Below, one piece after another: positions 33,540 to 44,898 of a stretch of DNA of 64,000 nt (positions within the stretch are counted from its first letter, which is position 1; every line of letters starts with the position of its first letter). A model generated the notes under the pieces. That model worked only from the letters and a program-made list of their open reading frames with translations, did not search any database and was not told where the DNA came from. Position numbers and translations under genes: made by a program. The DNA lies in assembly GCF_914767665.1 (NCBI RefSeq), contig NC_059501.1:5954501-6018500 (forward strand). Direction: 5' to 3'. This DNA is from Harmonia axyridis. Its lineage: Eukaryota > Arthropoda > Insecta > Coleoptera > Coccinellidae.

Positions 33540-33860
33540 TCGTTATCGTAGAACCAGCATAGAATATCGGTCAAAGTCAAGTCCGCATCATCCTCATAAC
33601 GTAAACAAGCCGATAAAAAATCCGATCCTCGATCTCAAACGCCGAATCGACGAAGCGAGTAGCTGACGGAGTTGGGGCGGGCCAAAAATAGTCCATGCGG
33701 GTCCCCAGAGGTGCATGGCGTGGCGACGGCTCGAGTCGATACAGAGCGCCATGATGGTTCCGTTTCTCTATTATTCGTTATGCGAGATGGGGGACGCCCG
33801 TATCTTCAATTTTGATGCATTCAACCGGTATAGATCGGAAATAGGTTTTTTTTTTGGATG
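33540..33860. other. GC-rich island 11
   Basis: A short island around TCGACGAAGCGAGTAGCTG and GAGTCGATACAGAGCGCC. An FTZ-F1/ERR-like TTCAAGGTCA lies just to its left, near 33457. No coding signal. Confidence 0.25.
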
Positions 33861-34229
33861 AGTTTTTGGAAGAGTTGCAAGAAATATGGGTGTTTTCTAT
33901 ACTCCACATTGTTTGGCTTATTTTTCTTCATTATTAACTCTTTGGAGAAGTTCTGTAACGCTAGAATACCGGACATCACATTTTCCTAGTCTAACTTACA
34001 ATATTGAAAGTATAAGGACTGTCCTTTTATACTTTGTTTTATGAACAATTACCCTCGTTAGCCTTTCCACATGATGATATTTATATATTGTTTTTTCAAA
34101 TCACCATCAAAATCAATTAATAAGTTGAACCAATAAATTCAACTGTTAGTAAGTGTTAGTATATTATATAATCCAAATTCCATCATAAAATTCTACTATC
34201 AAATCCGATCCATTCGAGTCACTTTAGAG

Positions 34230-35058
34230 TTCAAGTAAAATGTTTCTCTAATTCTGTGGTTATTCCGTTCATTCTTCCACATCTTGTAGAACAAAATAAT
34301 GCGAGAATATATCAGAAACGCACAGTTTTCATGGTTATATTTAATTATTATATGTTGGTACTCCGAACTTTCCGCCACGGCTTTATCTGTCAATTCATCA
34401 ATTTGCCTTAAAGAAATCGGTTCTGCCAACCACGATTTTTCAATGCAAAAATGACTAAATGATATTTATGGAAATATTTCATTAATTTCAAAAAAATGCA
34501 ATGCATTAGAGAAAATAATTTATAATACTCGTACAGAAGGCTCATTCTACTACTCGTTCATTCAAAAACTCACCAATTCTTGGCTCGTTTTTGAATTTTG
34601 AACTCGTGGAAGAATATCAATGCCTTCTGCACTTGTATTATAATAGTTATTTATAATACAAGTGCAGAAGGCATTGATATTCTTCCACGAGTTCAAAATT
34701 CAAAAACGAGCCACGAAGTGGCGAGTTTTGGAATGAACGAGTGGTAGAATGAGCCTTCTGTACGAGTATTATACATTATTTTCTCTAATTCATTGCATTT
34801 TCATCGAAATTGAAATATTTCCATAAATATAATTTAGTGATTTTTGCATTGAAGAATGTTGGTTGGCAGAACTAATTTCTTTAAGGCAATTTGATGAATT
34901 GACAGATAAAGCCGTAGCGGAAAGTTCGGAGTGCCAACATAGAATAATAAAATATAACCATGAAAACTGTGCGTTTCTGATATATTCTCGCACGATTTTG
35001 TTCTACAAGATGTGGAAGAATGAACGGAATAACCACAGAATTAGAGAAATAACTATTC
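34230..35058. repeat. Large palindrome made of two head-to-head family A copies (copies 2 and 3)
   Basis: Copy 2 (34230-34642, -) and copy 3 (34643-35058, +) form arms of about 400 bp with about 90% identity by eye and almost no spacer. Each arm has the proximal hairpin and the distal frame: 34199-34429 (-) begins MAEPISLRQIDELTDKAVAE, and 34863-35075 (+) begins MAELISLRQFDELTDKAVAE. Copy 3 starts ATAGTTATTT and ends AAATAACTAT, which looks like a 10-bp terminal inverted repeat. The left copy lacks a clean outer end. Confidence 0.8.
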
Positions 35059-36548
35059 GAAATATTTCTTTATAATTTAATACACAAAGATTGAGACATA
35101 TGCAGATGCATTTCATTCACAAGGTTATACTACATATAATCAAATTTATGATACTGAATCGGACCAATGAGGCAACTTAGACAAAAACTTTTGCTCAGTA
35201 AAATCGTCCTTTGGTGAAGCTTAAATCGGACTGGTGCTTCCATTACAAAGAATTGTCTCGGCAGAACTAAAATGCTAATCTTTCCGTGACATAAATATGA
35301 TCAAATCTCACACTTGTGAATATTTGCTATCAGTTTTGGTATTCCTTGAATCTTCTCATTCCAACTGTTTTGAAAAATTATATCTTCTCTCTTTTATATT
35401 ATACCTACTCCAAGGTTTGACCATCGTCAATTTTATCATCAGTTTTCAAATATATCTTGTTTTAGCGGAGATATTTCAATGAGAATTGTTCTGATTAATT
35501 TGACCTTTATCACTTCATTTAGTAGTCCGACTCGTCCCGTTTTGTTTCCAGCGCGTCCATAAAAATTTGCCCAAATTTGGATATAACTGTCTATAAAATA
35601 TTTTATTGATGAATATAGTGTTTCAAACGAGATCATCGATTTCATAGGTGGTCTACTAAAATATTCGAAATATTACTGGAATATTCCTGAAAATTTTTAG
35701 GATTACATTTTCCTTCAAAAATATACTATAGTATATTTATTCAGTATAAATTGAAGATTTTTTTCAGAATATAACAATTATGCATTAGACGTATTTATTT
35801 CGAAAAAAAAGACAAAAAGATAATGACTTTTTTTTAGAATACTGAATATAAAACTGATAAAATGACGAAAAAAAATAATCGCTTTAAAGAAGGTCCTCAC
35901 TAAGGCAAAAAACTTTAGGAGATCCGTTTTTTCGTTAGTTTCTATAGACATATGTTCGGAGTTGCTTCGTTTTTCAGGTACAGCAAGTTGGAAAAGAGCT
36001 ATGTATGAAATATCATAAATTATTTGAATTGTAAGAAGGGGGAAATTGTGTGTTATTTACTTCTTTTTTATTGCATTGTTGCATATTGTTGTCCGTGGAT
36101 AATTTTCAGAATGAATCATAGTGAATTCAATTTTTTTTCTCGTAAATGAATGATGTTAAAATTAGCTACCAAAAAAATAAATTTTTAGTTGATTAATCTA
36201 GCAAGATCGAGAATCACAAAAAAATCAGTGGCGTTTTTTTTTAATATCATTGGTTGTGGTGCCTACTGAGACGTCACTGGTCTTAATAAATTCAATCTTA
36301 AGGGGGCCCTCATTACTTCAAATAACTATACCTACCAAGTTTTAACCAATTCGGTTCAAGATTATATTCATGATATTTCATAAATACCGTTTTTTTTATT
36401 AGTTCTACTCCCTGTACCTTAGAAACAAAGCAACTATTGTCATATGTTTGAAGGAATTTTGGTTTTGAAGTGACCTTAAGAATCACCTCTCTAAAGTTTC
36501 GTTCTGTGCTTAGGAAATCCCCTCTTTATACTATGATTTATTCGAATA
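35059..36548. other. AT-rich stretch, nothing recognised
   Basis: No gene, RNA or transposon termini recognised over about 1.5 kb. The open frames are short and Ile/Phe/Lys-rich. Confidence 0.5.
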
Positions 36549-37104
36549 GGGATGTTGCCTATATTTTGAAATCGCTTTTAATTTGTAGATAAGCCCTACA
36601 TGAACACGAAAAAAAATATGGAAAGTACCAATAAAAAATACGTAAATAAAAAAAGTTTTCGAAATTCCCGCTGAAACACTGCATTCTGTCATGGTATTAT
36701 GGTGACGTCTTTGCATAAAAGAGTCACCACCATAGACAAACTAACTAGTTTATCTATTATCACCACGTGCTAACGGTCTGTCAAACTGAACTAATATCAG
36801 CTGATATTAACATCAGACAAGTCTGTTTGATTTTATCATCTGACGTTCTGAAGCATAGATAAACTAGTTCTAGATACGATTAGTTTGTCTATGTTCTAAA
36901 CGTTTCAGTGCTATGAGGTCAAATTGACCTGATTGGCGTTCGCAGTCACGTGCTTGTCGATAAGAATCAACACAATTTAAATCAATTTTATTGAATTGAA
37001 TTCGAGAAATAAGATAATGAAAATGCTATTTTAGGATTTTTAAAACGGCCTTTAATGTGGAAAATCCTAAATTCATTTGATTTTATTATATGACGCAACA
37101 TCCC
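36549..37104. mobile_element. Short TIR element (GGGATGTTGC ends) with an internal inverted repeat
   Basis: The left end GGGATGTTGC follows AATA and the right end GCAACATCCC precedes TATT, so TIR plus TA give a 556-bp non-autonomous element. Inside, 36733-36895 is a second inverted repeat (CATAGACAAACTAA with its inverse, and CTAGTTTATCTAT with its inverse) around the 18-bp perfect palindrome TAATATCAGCTGATATTA at about 36792. No transposase frame. Confidence 0.7.
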
Positions 37105-37239
37105 TATTATGAACGTTTCTAATAGGTCCATTTCAAATGAGGGAATATAACGAAAAAATACCAGTTTTTTCCGGTTCAAGAATTACGTATTCCGAAAAGC
37201 ACTAGAATTAAAACATTCCAAGACGCGATCCAAAGAACT

Positions 37240-37790
37240 GCGTAAATTATCCACAATAGCTCCAGAATAATCGTCTCGAAATTATCCAGCCTCTCTCAGC
37301 ATCAGCAGCAACGTAGTAGATAACGAACATCCTCCCCGCCCACTTCGAAACATTTCTGCACGACTCGTGCAAGATTGTGCCGTTTTGCATACGCATTCCC
37401 GCCTGCCCCGCCACTTCTAATTGAAAATGCCTTCCCAGATTATCGCCGTCTCGGCCAGCCTTAATTAACGCTCCACTCGAAATAATTTAATCTTTTATTC
37501 ATAGGCGCAGTTGGCGCGCATCCTCGCGAAAAAATAAAGGGAGCTGGTAGATATCTTTCCCGAGTATTATAATTTAAATTGTTGTGTGAACTTAATCCTT
37601 TCGACGGTCTTCTAACGAGGTTCTTCTGGAGCTCGCCGGGCCGTTCGAAAAGCCATCGGCCGAGTTGAAGTTATGTTTCCTGATGAGGAGTGCTTGCGTA
37701 ATGTTGGCATTCTGGTTGCGTGTTGTTGGGGAGTTTCGAACTTGTTTCTATATCGACGGGAGGAGAAAGAGAGAGGGGGGTCTTCGTGTA
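37240..37790. other. GC-rich island 12
   Basis: Contains CTTAATTAACGC, TTTAATCTTTTATTC and TCTAATTGAAAATG homeodomain-type words within a GC-rich matrix. The frame 37673-37870 is unconvincing. Probably non-coding. Confidence 0.3.
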
Positions 37791-38522
37791 TAGGTTTTTC
37801 GATGATGGGACGTATATTTTGTTGGTTATCAGATCTTCGGATATCGCTGAGCTTCTATACCTGTATTTAAAAGTTTCATGCCAGTAACGTATGTCTCGAA
37901 AGTTTTGGTACGAATTGCAACTGTATGAAAATATTTTGAGATTTCAAAATGTGGAGTTGGCTTTGAATAGAAGCCATTCAATGATTTGTCATTTTAATGA
38001 CAGTTCAGTTAACAAAACCAATTGCGACGATGTCGTGGGCCCGTAAATGCTTATAAATTGGAGATATGAAAAAGCGTTTATAATTTAGTTGGACAGAGAA
38101 GTCCAAATTGTTCTACGAAACGAAATATCGAAATTGTCTAGACAACGTAAAATTAAAGAAAAAGTCCAAAATTGCTGATAAAGTTTTGCATGATCTTCAG
38201 GCCTGATGTGGATGAAGTTGGAGGCGAAGCTGTAGATAGAGTTACATTCAAAACTGTTTAATGTTTAAAAATTCAGCGGAAAACGAGCAGTTAGTAAAAT
38301 TTGCTGTCCGAACGGTCCAAAACTTGATGCTATAAGGAGGTACCCAGGGAACTCCGTATATTGTTGAATATACGGAATATACAAAACTGATGTTGAAAAT
38401 CTTTTGGTTGTTTGATCCATTCAATTCTGGCGTGTGATCTAACGTATAACTGAAGTTACTACAATCTAATTCACAGGATCTTTACATCGTTGTCGAGATA
38501 TTCGTTGAACTATTGTAAATAC
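37791..38522. other. Spacer, nothing recognised
   Basis: A short palindrome CCGTATATT..AATATACGG lies near 38356-38377. The stretch 38080-38330 has a coding-like texture in places (for example WTEKSKLFYETKYRN on the plus strand) but several stops. Its origin is unknown. Confidence 0.4.
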
Positions 38523-38576
38523 TCTACGGATTTTTTAATGACTACACTCTAGTGTAGTCATTAAAACTTCCGTAGA
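38523..38576. repeat. Near-perfect 54-bp palindrome
   Basis: The arms 38523-38548 and 38551-38576 are 26 bp each, with two mismatches and a 2-nt centre. The inner 16 bp (TTTTAATGACTACACT and its inverse) are perfect. It could fold as a hairpin on either strand. Confidence 0.85.
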
Positions 38577-39015
38577 ATGCTATGCCCATCAGTGTGAAGT
38601 TGAAAAAGTTCAGTACATACTTTTTATTTGTACTATTCAAAGAAAAAGTTTCAGAAAAAATTCTCAAACTTTGGCGAGAATAATGAATATAAGAAATAAG
38701 TAACAAAATGGAAACAGATGTAGAGAACAACCAAAAAAATATTGTGATGAGTAGGATCTTGTGCAAAATTCACTTGCCACAGAGTTTGTAACAAATCTGG
38801 ACCAGATATCTGTAAAATTCCGAATAGGAAAATCGATTTTTTCACTTCAAATCCTCCGAAGGAATAATCTATTGAAAACGTGAATTATAGACCGATAAAG
38901 CATAACCGAATCGAAAATACATACATCAATCGCGACTAACGAACGAGCCTATAAGTCTACGTCGAGATTATAAATGCTCGACCACAACAAAACAGAACGA
39001 TAAATTATGATTGTT

Positions 39016-40026
39016 TCACAATGCCGAACGGCCAGAAACATAATGAGAGCCACACTCAGATGATAAATGGTCATCTTTTGAAGCGATCCACGAATCTATC
39101 CAATTTTTTACTTTTTCATAACACCGGAAGTGCTGGTCAGCCAGGCCGTGTCCCAATGATCGAAACAAGTGATAGTCCGAAGGAGCATCGTCTGGAGGAT
39201 ATGGCGAGTGGGGTAGGATTTTCCATTTCAACGTTTCTAAGTATATCTTGACCAATTTCGCAACATGGGGTCTAGCATTGTCATGCTGTAAAATTACTTC
39301 ATCATGTCTCTGGTTGTATTGCGGCCGTTTGTCTTTCAATGTTCGGCTGAAACGCATTAATTGCGTTCGATACCGATCGTCTGTGATTGTTTCAGTCGGT
39401 TTTAAACGCTCATAATACATTACGCCGAGCTGGTCCCACCAAATACTGAGAATGACCTTTGAACCGTGAATATTCGGTTTGGCCGTCGAAATGGAAGCTT
39501 GGCCGGGATATCCCCATAATTTTCTTCGCTTGGAATTATCGTAATGAACCTATTTTTCGTCTGCACTCACAATGCGATTCAGAAATCCCTTCCATCTTTG
39601 CGTTGCAAGCAGCTATTCACTAGCAAACAAACGCTGTCCAACATCTCTCGGCTTCAAATCGTACGGCACCCAATTTCCTTGTTTCTGAATCATTACCTCT
39701 ACTTTCAGGTGTTTTGAAATGGCTTGTTGCGTAACTCCCAATGATCCTGCCAATTCGTGTTGCGTTTGACTAGAGTCTTGATCAAGTAATGCTTCCAATC
39801 CTGCACCTTCCAAAACCTTCTCTCATCCACCGCTATGCTTGTCTTCCACGTCTAAATCACCGTTCTTGAAGCGTTGAAACCACTCTCGACACGTTCTTTC
39901 ACTGATAAAAGTCTCAACATATGTATTTGAGAGCATTCGATGAGCCTCAGCCGCAGATTTCTTAATATTGAATCTGAAAATTAAAACCACCCGCAAATGA
40001 CGAGAATCTAGCTCGTTAGCTGACAT
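39016..40026 (-). pseudogene. mariner transposase (DD34D), nearly full length with three in-frame stops
   Basis: From the start at 40026 (MSANELDSRHLRVVLIFRFN) one reading phase runs to 39016, 337 codons against about 345 for the family, with no internal frameshift. Stops: TGA at 39823-39825 (after KHSGG), TAG at 39613-39615 (after RLFASE) and TAG at 39550-39552 (in place of the Trp of DEKW). Domains in order: helix-turn-helix (ERTCREWFQRFKNGD), second HTH (LGVTQQAISKHL), then the catalytic triad at VSADEK, QHDNARPH and APSDYHLF. The last two Asp are separated by 34 residues. The C-terminus drifts out of phase after SKDDH. Clear terminal repeats were not located. Confidence 0.9.
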
Positions 40027-40319
40027 GTTTAATCGAGAATAACTTTATGTTCCAGACACAAATCGACTAATATTTTGATGACTTTATGTTCACAAATACC
40101 TAAGCTTATTGTATGAAATCTACAATCTATTCATTTCGACTACCACTTACCGCTACAGCCATCTACTGCGAAACGGCGGAAGCAAAGTTGTACATGAACA
40201 CCTAATATATTGGGAACTGTTGATTAGGACTGTTCTATTAGACGGTTCTGTTCTGAAGTTGATATTATTAAAAGCGAATATTTTTCGTTTCGAGAAATTA
40301 ATACCTTTTCAGACGTATA
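40027..40319. other. Flank of the mariner, nothing recognised
   Basis: AT-rich. ACTTTATGTTC occurs twice within 60 bp (about 40043 and 40081). Nothing else noted. Confidence 0.35.
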
Positions 40320-40640
40320 AGACACGAATTATCAAAATTGAGGTTCCTCATCCCGAATTTCCTCGAAATCCTAGCCTCCCAATTCATCTCATCACTATTC
40401 AAGTCGCGCGATCCCGCGAAAAATTGTAGGACCGTTAAAACTTTTCCAATCTCGCGCCAATGCGTTCCTCGGATGCGATATTCCGGTCCCGCCGTAATTC
40501 GGCTTGATCCCGGAAAACTTGGCACGTCGACCGCACTCGTCATGCATTTTCATCAGGTTTTTCGCACCATATTCTCCCCCTCACCCTCCAACCAACCTCA
40601 AATTTTCTCTGTGGGTAGACAGGGGTGCGGTTGGAATATT
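40320..40640. other. GC-rich island 13
   Basis: A short island with ATCCCGCGAAAAATTG and GATCCCGGAAAACTTGG, related to the GGAAAAT words of the islands at 26.7 and 42.7 kb. Frames on both strands are short. Confidence 0.3.
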
Positions 40641-41488
40641 CTGGAAGATTTGTAAAATGAGGAACTGTTCGAGAACAGTTCGAATAGAACAGTGTTAATC
40701 ATGAGTTCTGCATAAATAAGTTCTAGAACAGGAATGGAGAACCGTTCTTGAGTAATCCTTTTTTAGTTGTTTGAATGCTTAAATCGAATGACAAAATAAC
40801 AATTTCTGCTCAAAAATAAATAGTTCACTCATGCACCAATTCACCCTTGGATACCGTATATATCTTCTGTGATTTCTAAGATGGCGTTTGAATGACGAGC
40901 GCTCAAAAGCTTCTGACTTTAAGTCCTCATTTTGATTGACTCGATTGATTTATTATAAAAACAATCAACTGGAATATTCGAAGATATTTATTGTGAATTA
41001 CTGAGTCATGTTCTAGGATGTTCGTTATTGGCAAATTATCAAGTTATTATTCATTGGATTCATGGGAAGGTCGCCAGCCAGTTACCTATTTTTTTAGATA
41101 TTTAACGGTGGGATTTGTAGTGTGAATCACAGAAAATACTATGCGACAATTTTTAGTAACGTCAGAATTTGAACATGACATCAATTTACGTTTCTAGTCC
41201 TTTCCTGAAAAATGTTTTGAGCTCATCGATAAACACTGCCATTAGTAAATTTTACATTTTAGTTCTCCCCCACAAAAATAATGATAATTTATTTTGACTT
41301 GTTCAAAAATCACTTGTAAACAAAACTAGCAATATTGAGATTTGAAAATTCAAAAGTAGGGATCGAAATATTTTGAAAGGTTTATTATTGGAAATGATCA
41401 ATCAAGATCGACAAGATTTTTCAGAAGGTATTAAAAAAAACTTGATATTGAATACGAGTTATTCTATTTTCCACTTTTTTATTATGTA
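40641..41488. other. AT-rich spacer, nothing recognised
   Basis: A GAACTGTTC-type palindromic word repeats near 40660-40690 and 40735. No gene is visible. Confidence 0.45.
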
Positions 41489-42240
41489 CAGGGTTTTCCA
41501 ATGAGAGGTTTCATTTTGAATAGCCCACTATCTGGGCAGTTTCCATTCTTGAAGCTGTCATATTTCGATATTTGACAAGTAGAACTACGCCACCACTGAA
41601 AATACAGGCTTCAACAACGCATTTAAATTTTTAAAATTCTCTACAAAAATCATATAAATTCTGCAGTCACTGCATGCAAAACTTAACCAAATTTGGATCG
41701 TCGTGAAGCAATTTTTCGGCCGTCAATAGTAGAAAAAATTGAGCTATTGGAACAATTTAGTAATGTCGAAACCCTGTGCTTCGCTCAAGAACAACTGAGA
41801 ATATTGCTGCTGTAGCTCGTAGCTGTGATGAAAACCCAGGTTTGTCGATTCCTCGTCGATCTTGGGCTTTAGGTTATGATTAATGATTTTTTATGGCTAG
41901 AACTGGAAAACAAAACAATCGCAATTTTGCAAGAAAAGTTTCCTGGTCGTGTTATTTCTCGAACATATCATAAAAATTGGCCATCGAAATTTCGTGATTG
42001 AAAGTCTTCAGACTTTTTTCTTTGGGGCCACGTCAAATATAAGCTCTATGCCAATGCTGCACAATCGGTTCGAGACCTTAAAAAAAAGACATGGTCGTGC
42101 AACTGTAGCTGTGGCGGCCATTTGGCTGATATCGTTTGTCATCATAATTGACATATACCTACCTCTTTACAATGAAATAAACATTGATTTCTCTTAAAAT
42201 ATACTCATTCTCTTAAATATCCACTCTATTGGAAAATCTT
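41489..42240 (+). mobile_element. Decayed DD41D-like Tc1/mariner element
   Basis: The left end CAGGGTTTTCCAATGAGAGG and the inverse of the right end (GATTTTCCAATAGAGTGG) match over about 18 bp. Translated pieces: DRREAIFRPSIVEKIELLEQ and CFAQEQLRILL (N-terminal), then FPGRVISRTYHKNWPSKFRD, SSDFFLWGHVKYKLYANAAQ and SVRDL. The order matches the family at 3-6 kb, with a large central deletion. Stops and shifts throughout. Confidence 0.7.
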
Positions 42241-42479
42241 TTAAATAACAATCGTTTTGCTACGCAGTAGCTTCTTACATATTAAATATTCCTTTATTTG
42301 AAATTTGAATTCATTTGAAATGTCCGAAATCTGAAGATGCTATAGGTACTGTGAAGCAAAACAAGCGTTATTGATGTAGATAATAAGATAATAATTAGAA
42401 TAACTCGTATTTTATATGAATTAAATGTATTTCCACCAAGTAACTACTAAGTTAATCAAATACTAAAGAAAAATATTCT

Positions 42480-43215
42480 AGGGAAGCTGTGTCCTGGCGT
42501 CAAAGCCAAAAATGTTCAGTTTCTTTGCAACGAATCGTTCACACAAACTCGCAACCGCTTTTCTCGCCCAATTTTCCCGGAAAATTGCATCCCGACTAAG
42601 AAAGCCTATCGAAAAATCACACCCCAATTCAAGCCTAGACGTCGAATCGATCCCACTCACCGACAAAAAACACAATACACGACGCATAGCGTCGACAAAG
42701 CACCCCGGAAAATTCCCGATGCGGAAAATCCCCCGACAAACACGGAATTTTCATCGCTTTTTGCGGCATCGGGTCCCGTATTGTTCCCGGCAGGTTGTTT
42801 TGTCTGGAAAATTCTTATCAAACGGACCGTGCGAGAATTGAAAGGATTCCGCACGGGTCGAGAAAGCGGGGACGTAGATTTTCCGACGCGATACGGTCGG
42901 AAAAGCGCGTCGTTGTTTTTTTTATCAGGGCGAGATTGGGACGTGGGAATGGATTTTCTTTATTCCTCGGAGAAATCTGGTGAAAATTCAATTCGATAGG
43001 TGGTGCAAGGGAGGGGGGGTAGAGGGAAACGTGTGCGGTGTTCGGTTTTCCCGAGATGGAAAAATATGTTTTCGTTCGGTACGTACGCGTCACATGGGAA
43101 ATCGAATATTCCGTGTTGTCGAGTCAGGTCTGTTTGGATAACACTCCGGAAAATTCGCAAACAAGAGCCTGATTTCTTTCCAGGGAAAACAAACGGTATA
43201 TTATTGTTTTAGGAG
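42480..43215. other. GC-rich island 14 with repeated GGAAAATTCC words
   Basis: Repeated words: TTTTCCCGGAAAATTGC, CCCCGGAAAATTCCCG, GCGGAAAATCCCCCG, TCTGGAAAATTC, GATTTTCCGACG and TCCGGAAAATTCGC. The forms GGAAAATTCCC and GGGAATTTTCC fit the kappa-B consensus bound by Rel proteins (Dorsal, Dif, Relish). A minus-strand frame 42657-42854 ends at a donor-like GTGAGT, but its peptide is unfamiliar. A regulatory module is the better reading, by inference. Confidence 0.35.
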
Positions 43216-43727
43216 GGGGACTGAATCAATTTCAATCGATCCAGAAAATGCTTTCCTACGAATAATTCTTAGATGAGAATTCAAAAGTTGCCTAGATATG
43301 AAGAGTTTACTTTTTAGGTGACCTTAATATGTAGGTATTTTGTATCTAAGCTTTTGAACCAAATACTCGATACTATAACGAGCAAATCAAGATCATTTAA
43401 AATAAACAAAACTTATATATGCCAATAAGTACGCAGGAAATATGTGCCATCCGGAAAATTTACCCTTTTGTATCTTTATATTCAAATGGGGAAGGTTGTA
43501 AACAAGTGGTGAGAATATGACAAAATTCCGCAAATGGTTGCAATTTTTTTTTAATTTGTCTAATATACATGAACATAAATGACGTTGTTTCTGTCGGTCA
43601 TCTGCAATAATTTTTGTCATTGTTGGGGCAGATTTTATTGCTTTGAAGAGAAATGGGGGATGAATATCCTCAATTTCTTTCAAAACCATGTATTGATCAC
43701 ACTTTGAAATAGTTATTTGGTTTACTA
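43216..43727. other. Spacer with an unrecognised 98-codon frame
   Basis: The minus-strand frame 43393-43689 begins MVLKEIEDIHPPFLFKAIKS and contains ADDRQKQRHLCSCILDKLKK. It abuts the GGCAGCAAAG element. I do not recognise it. It could be a transposon ORF fragment or chance. Confidence 0.3.
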
Positions 43728-44176
43728 GGCAGCAAAGTAGTAGGTAGACTGACTGCCGCGGCTGATAGCTGAGCGTAGTGAGGCTAAGAATTCAGCCAAG
43801 GATGTCAATCTACTTTGCTGCCGAGTTGAACATATAATTTTTTCTTTAACTGTTTATAATGATATATGTAGGATATTGTTTTTGCAAATTATTACAATTC
43901 CCACAATCTTGTTATTTTTTCTGTAGTGATTAATTAAAACGAAATTTGATAGAAATCGGAATTATGTAATGGTTGGTTACTATAGAAATGTATATGTCCA
44001 TGATAATTATAGTTTGACAACTTATGAAATTTCTGACAGTGTTTTGGAAAAATATCGGATATATTTATATTATGGACAGTGATAGCGACTCTAGAAATAA
44101 AGCAGTTGGCAAAAAAAATTGATTGTCAGAAAATTTCGAATGTTTTATTCGCATTGAGAATAATCACTTTGCTGCC
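43728..44176 (+). mobile_element. GGCAGCAAAG-end element (copy 2, complete)
   Basis: It begins GGCAGCAAAGTAG after TA and ends CACTTTGCTGCC before TA: 449 bp with a TA target duplication. An inverted copy of the left end (CTACTTTGCTGCC, ending 43822) makes a terminal hairpin of about 95 bp. The remainder matches 6245-6411 of copy 1. A short frame at 44072 starts MDSDSDSRNKAVGKKN and stops. Non-autonomous. Confidence 0.75.
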
Positions 44177-44898
44177 TAAGCAGGAAAAGTAATACTTTAC
44201 TGATTGATGTGTGTCTGCAAAATCAATATTTGCAATAAATTGGAGAAAAAAATATGTTTTTTTCGTTATACCTACACGCCACATGGGAAATTGAATATTC
44301 TTGAAGCCAGTTGGGTTTGTTTTGATAACAATCCTGATAATTCCTGATGACATCCAGCTCGCAAACATGGGAGATTTCTTTCTGGGGAAAGCAACACAGA
44401 CATTGACCTGGAACTAATTCCGATAAGTTTTCCTCATTCTCCAGTAACTTTCGAGTGAATCAATCGAGTTGGACTCGATTCATTTTTGTTCCGAATTCTC
44501 TTCATCATTTATTTCCTGTAATAAAATTGAACAAAATCGTGTAAGTTTCTATGTTCTCTTCCGCTACACGTCACACTGGAGAAATATGACTGTGTTCATC
44601 TTATTTAATTCTGTTTTCTGTTTCTCTTTTTATTTTTAATTCGATTGATATTCTTTTTTCGTCCTGCTTGTGCCTTGTCATCACTAAGCCTATCCCTGTA
44701 AATAACCGAAAGATATTATGTTTTTCATAGGGTTATCACAACTGGGAATTTAGTGTAGAAGCTGATATTTTGAAAATAACAGACATTTGGGCAAAATTGT
44801 GGCCAATTGTTTCTCTGGAACAAATGCATAAAAATCCTGAAATTATGACATTATGAAAAGTTGATTCCGAGGTTAGAGAAGAAAGAAGACTTTACATA
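44177..44898. other. AT-rich spacer, nothing recognised
   Basis: No supported feature. Confidence 0.5.

Noticed and set aside
34199..34429. Treating the family A frame as a host gene
   Set aside because: It occurs in repeat copies bounded by hairpins and terminal repeats, so it belongs to a mobile or repetitive element.
42657..42854. Possible minus-strand exon ending at a GTGAGT donor, with an acceptor-like TTTTCCAG at about 42804
   Set aside because: The acceptor lacks a good pyrimidine tract and is made of the repeated GGAAAA word. The peptide is unfamiliar and the block is better explained as a motif-rich island.
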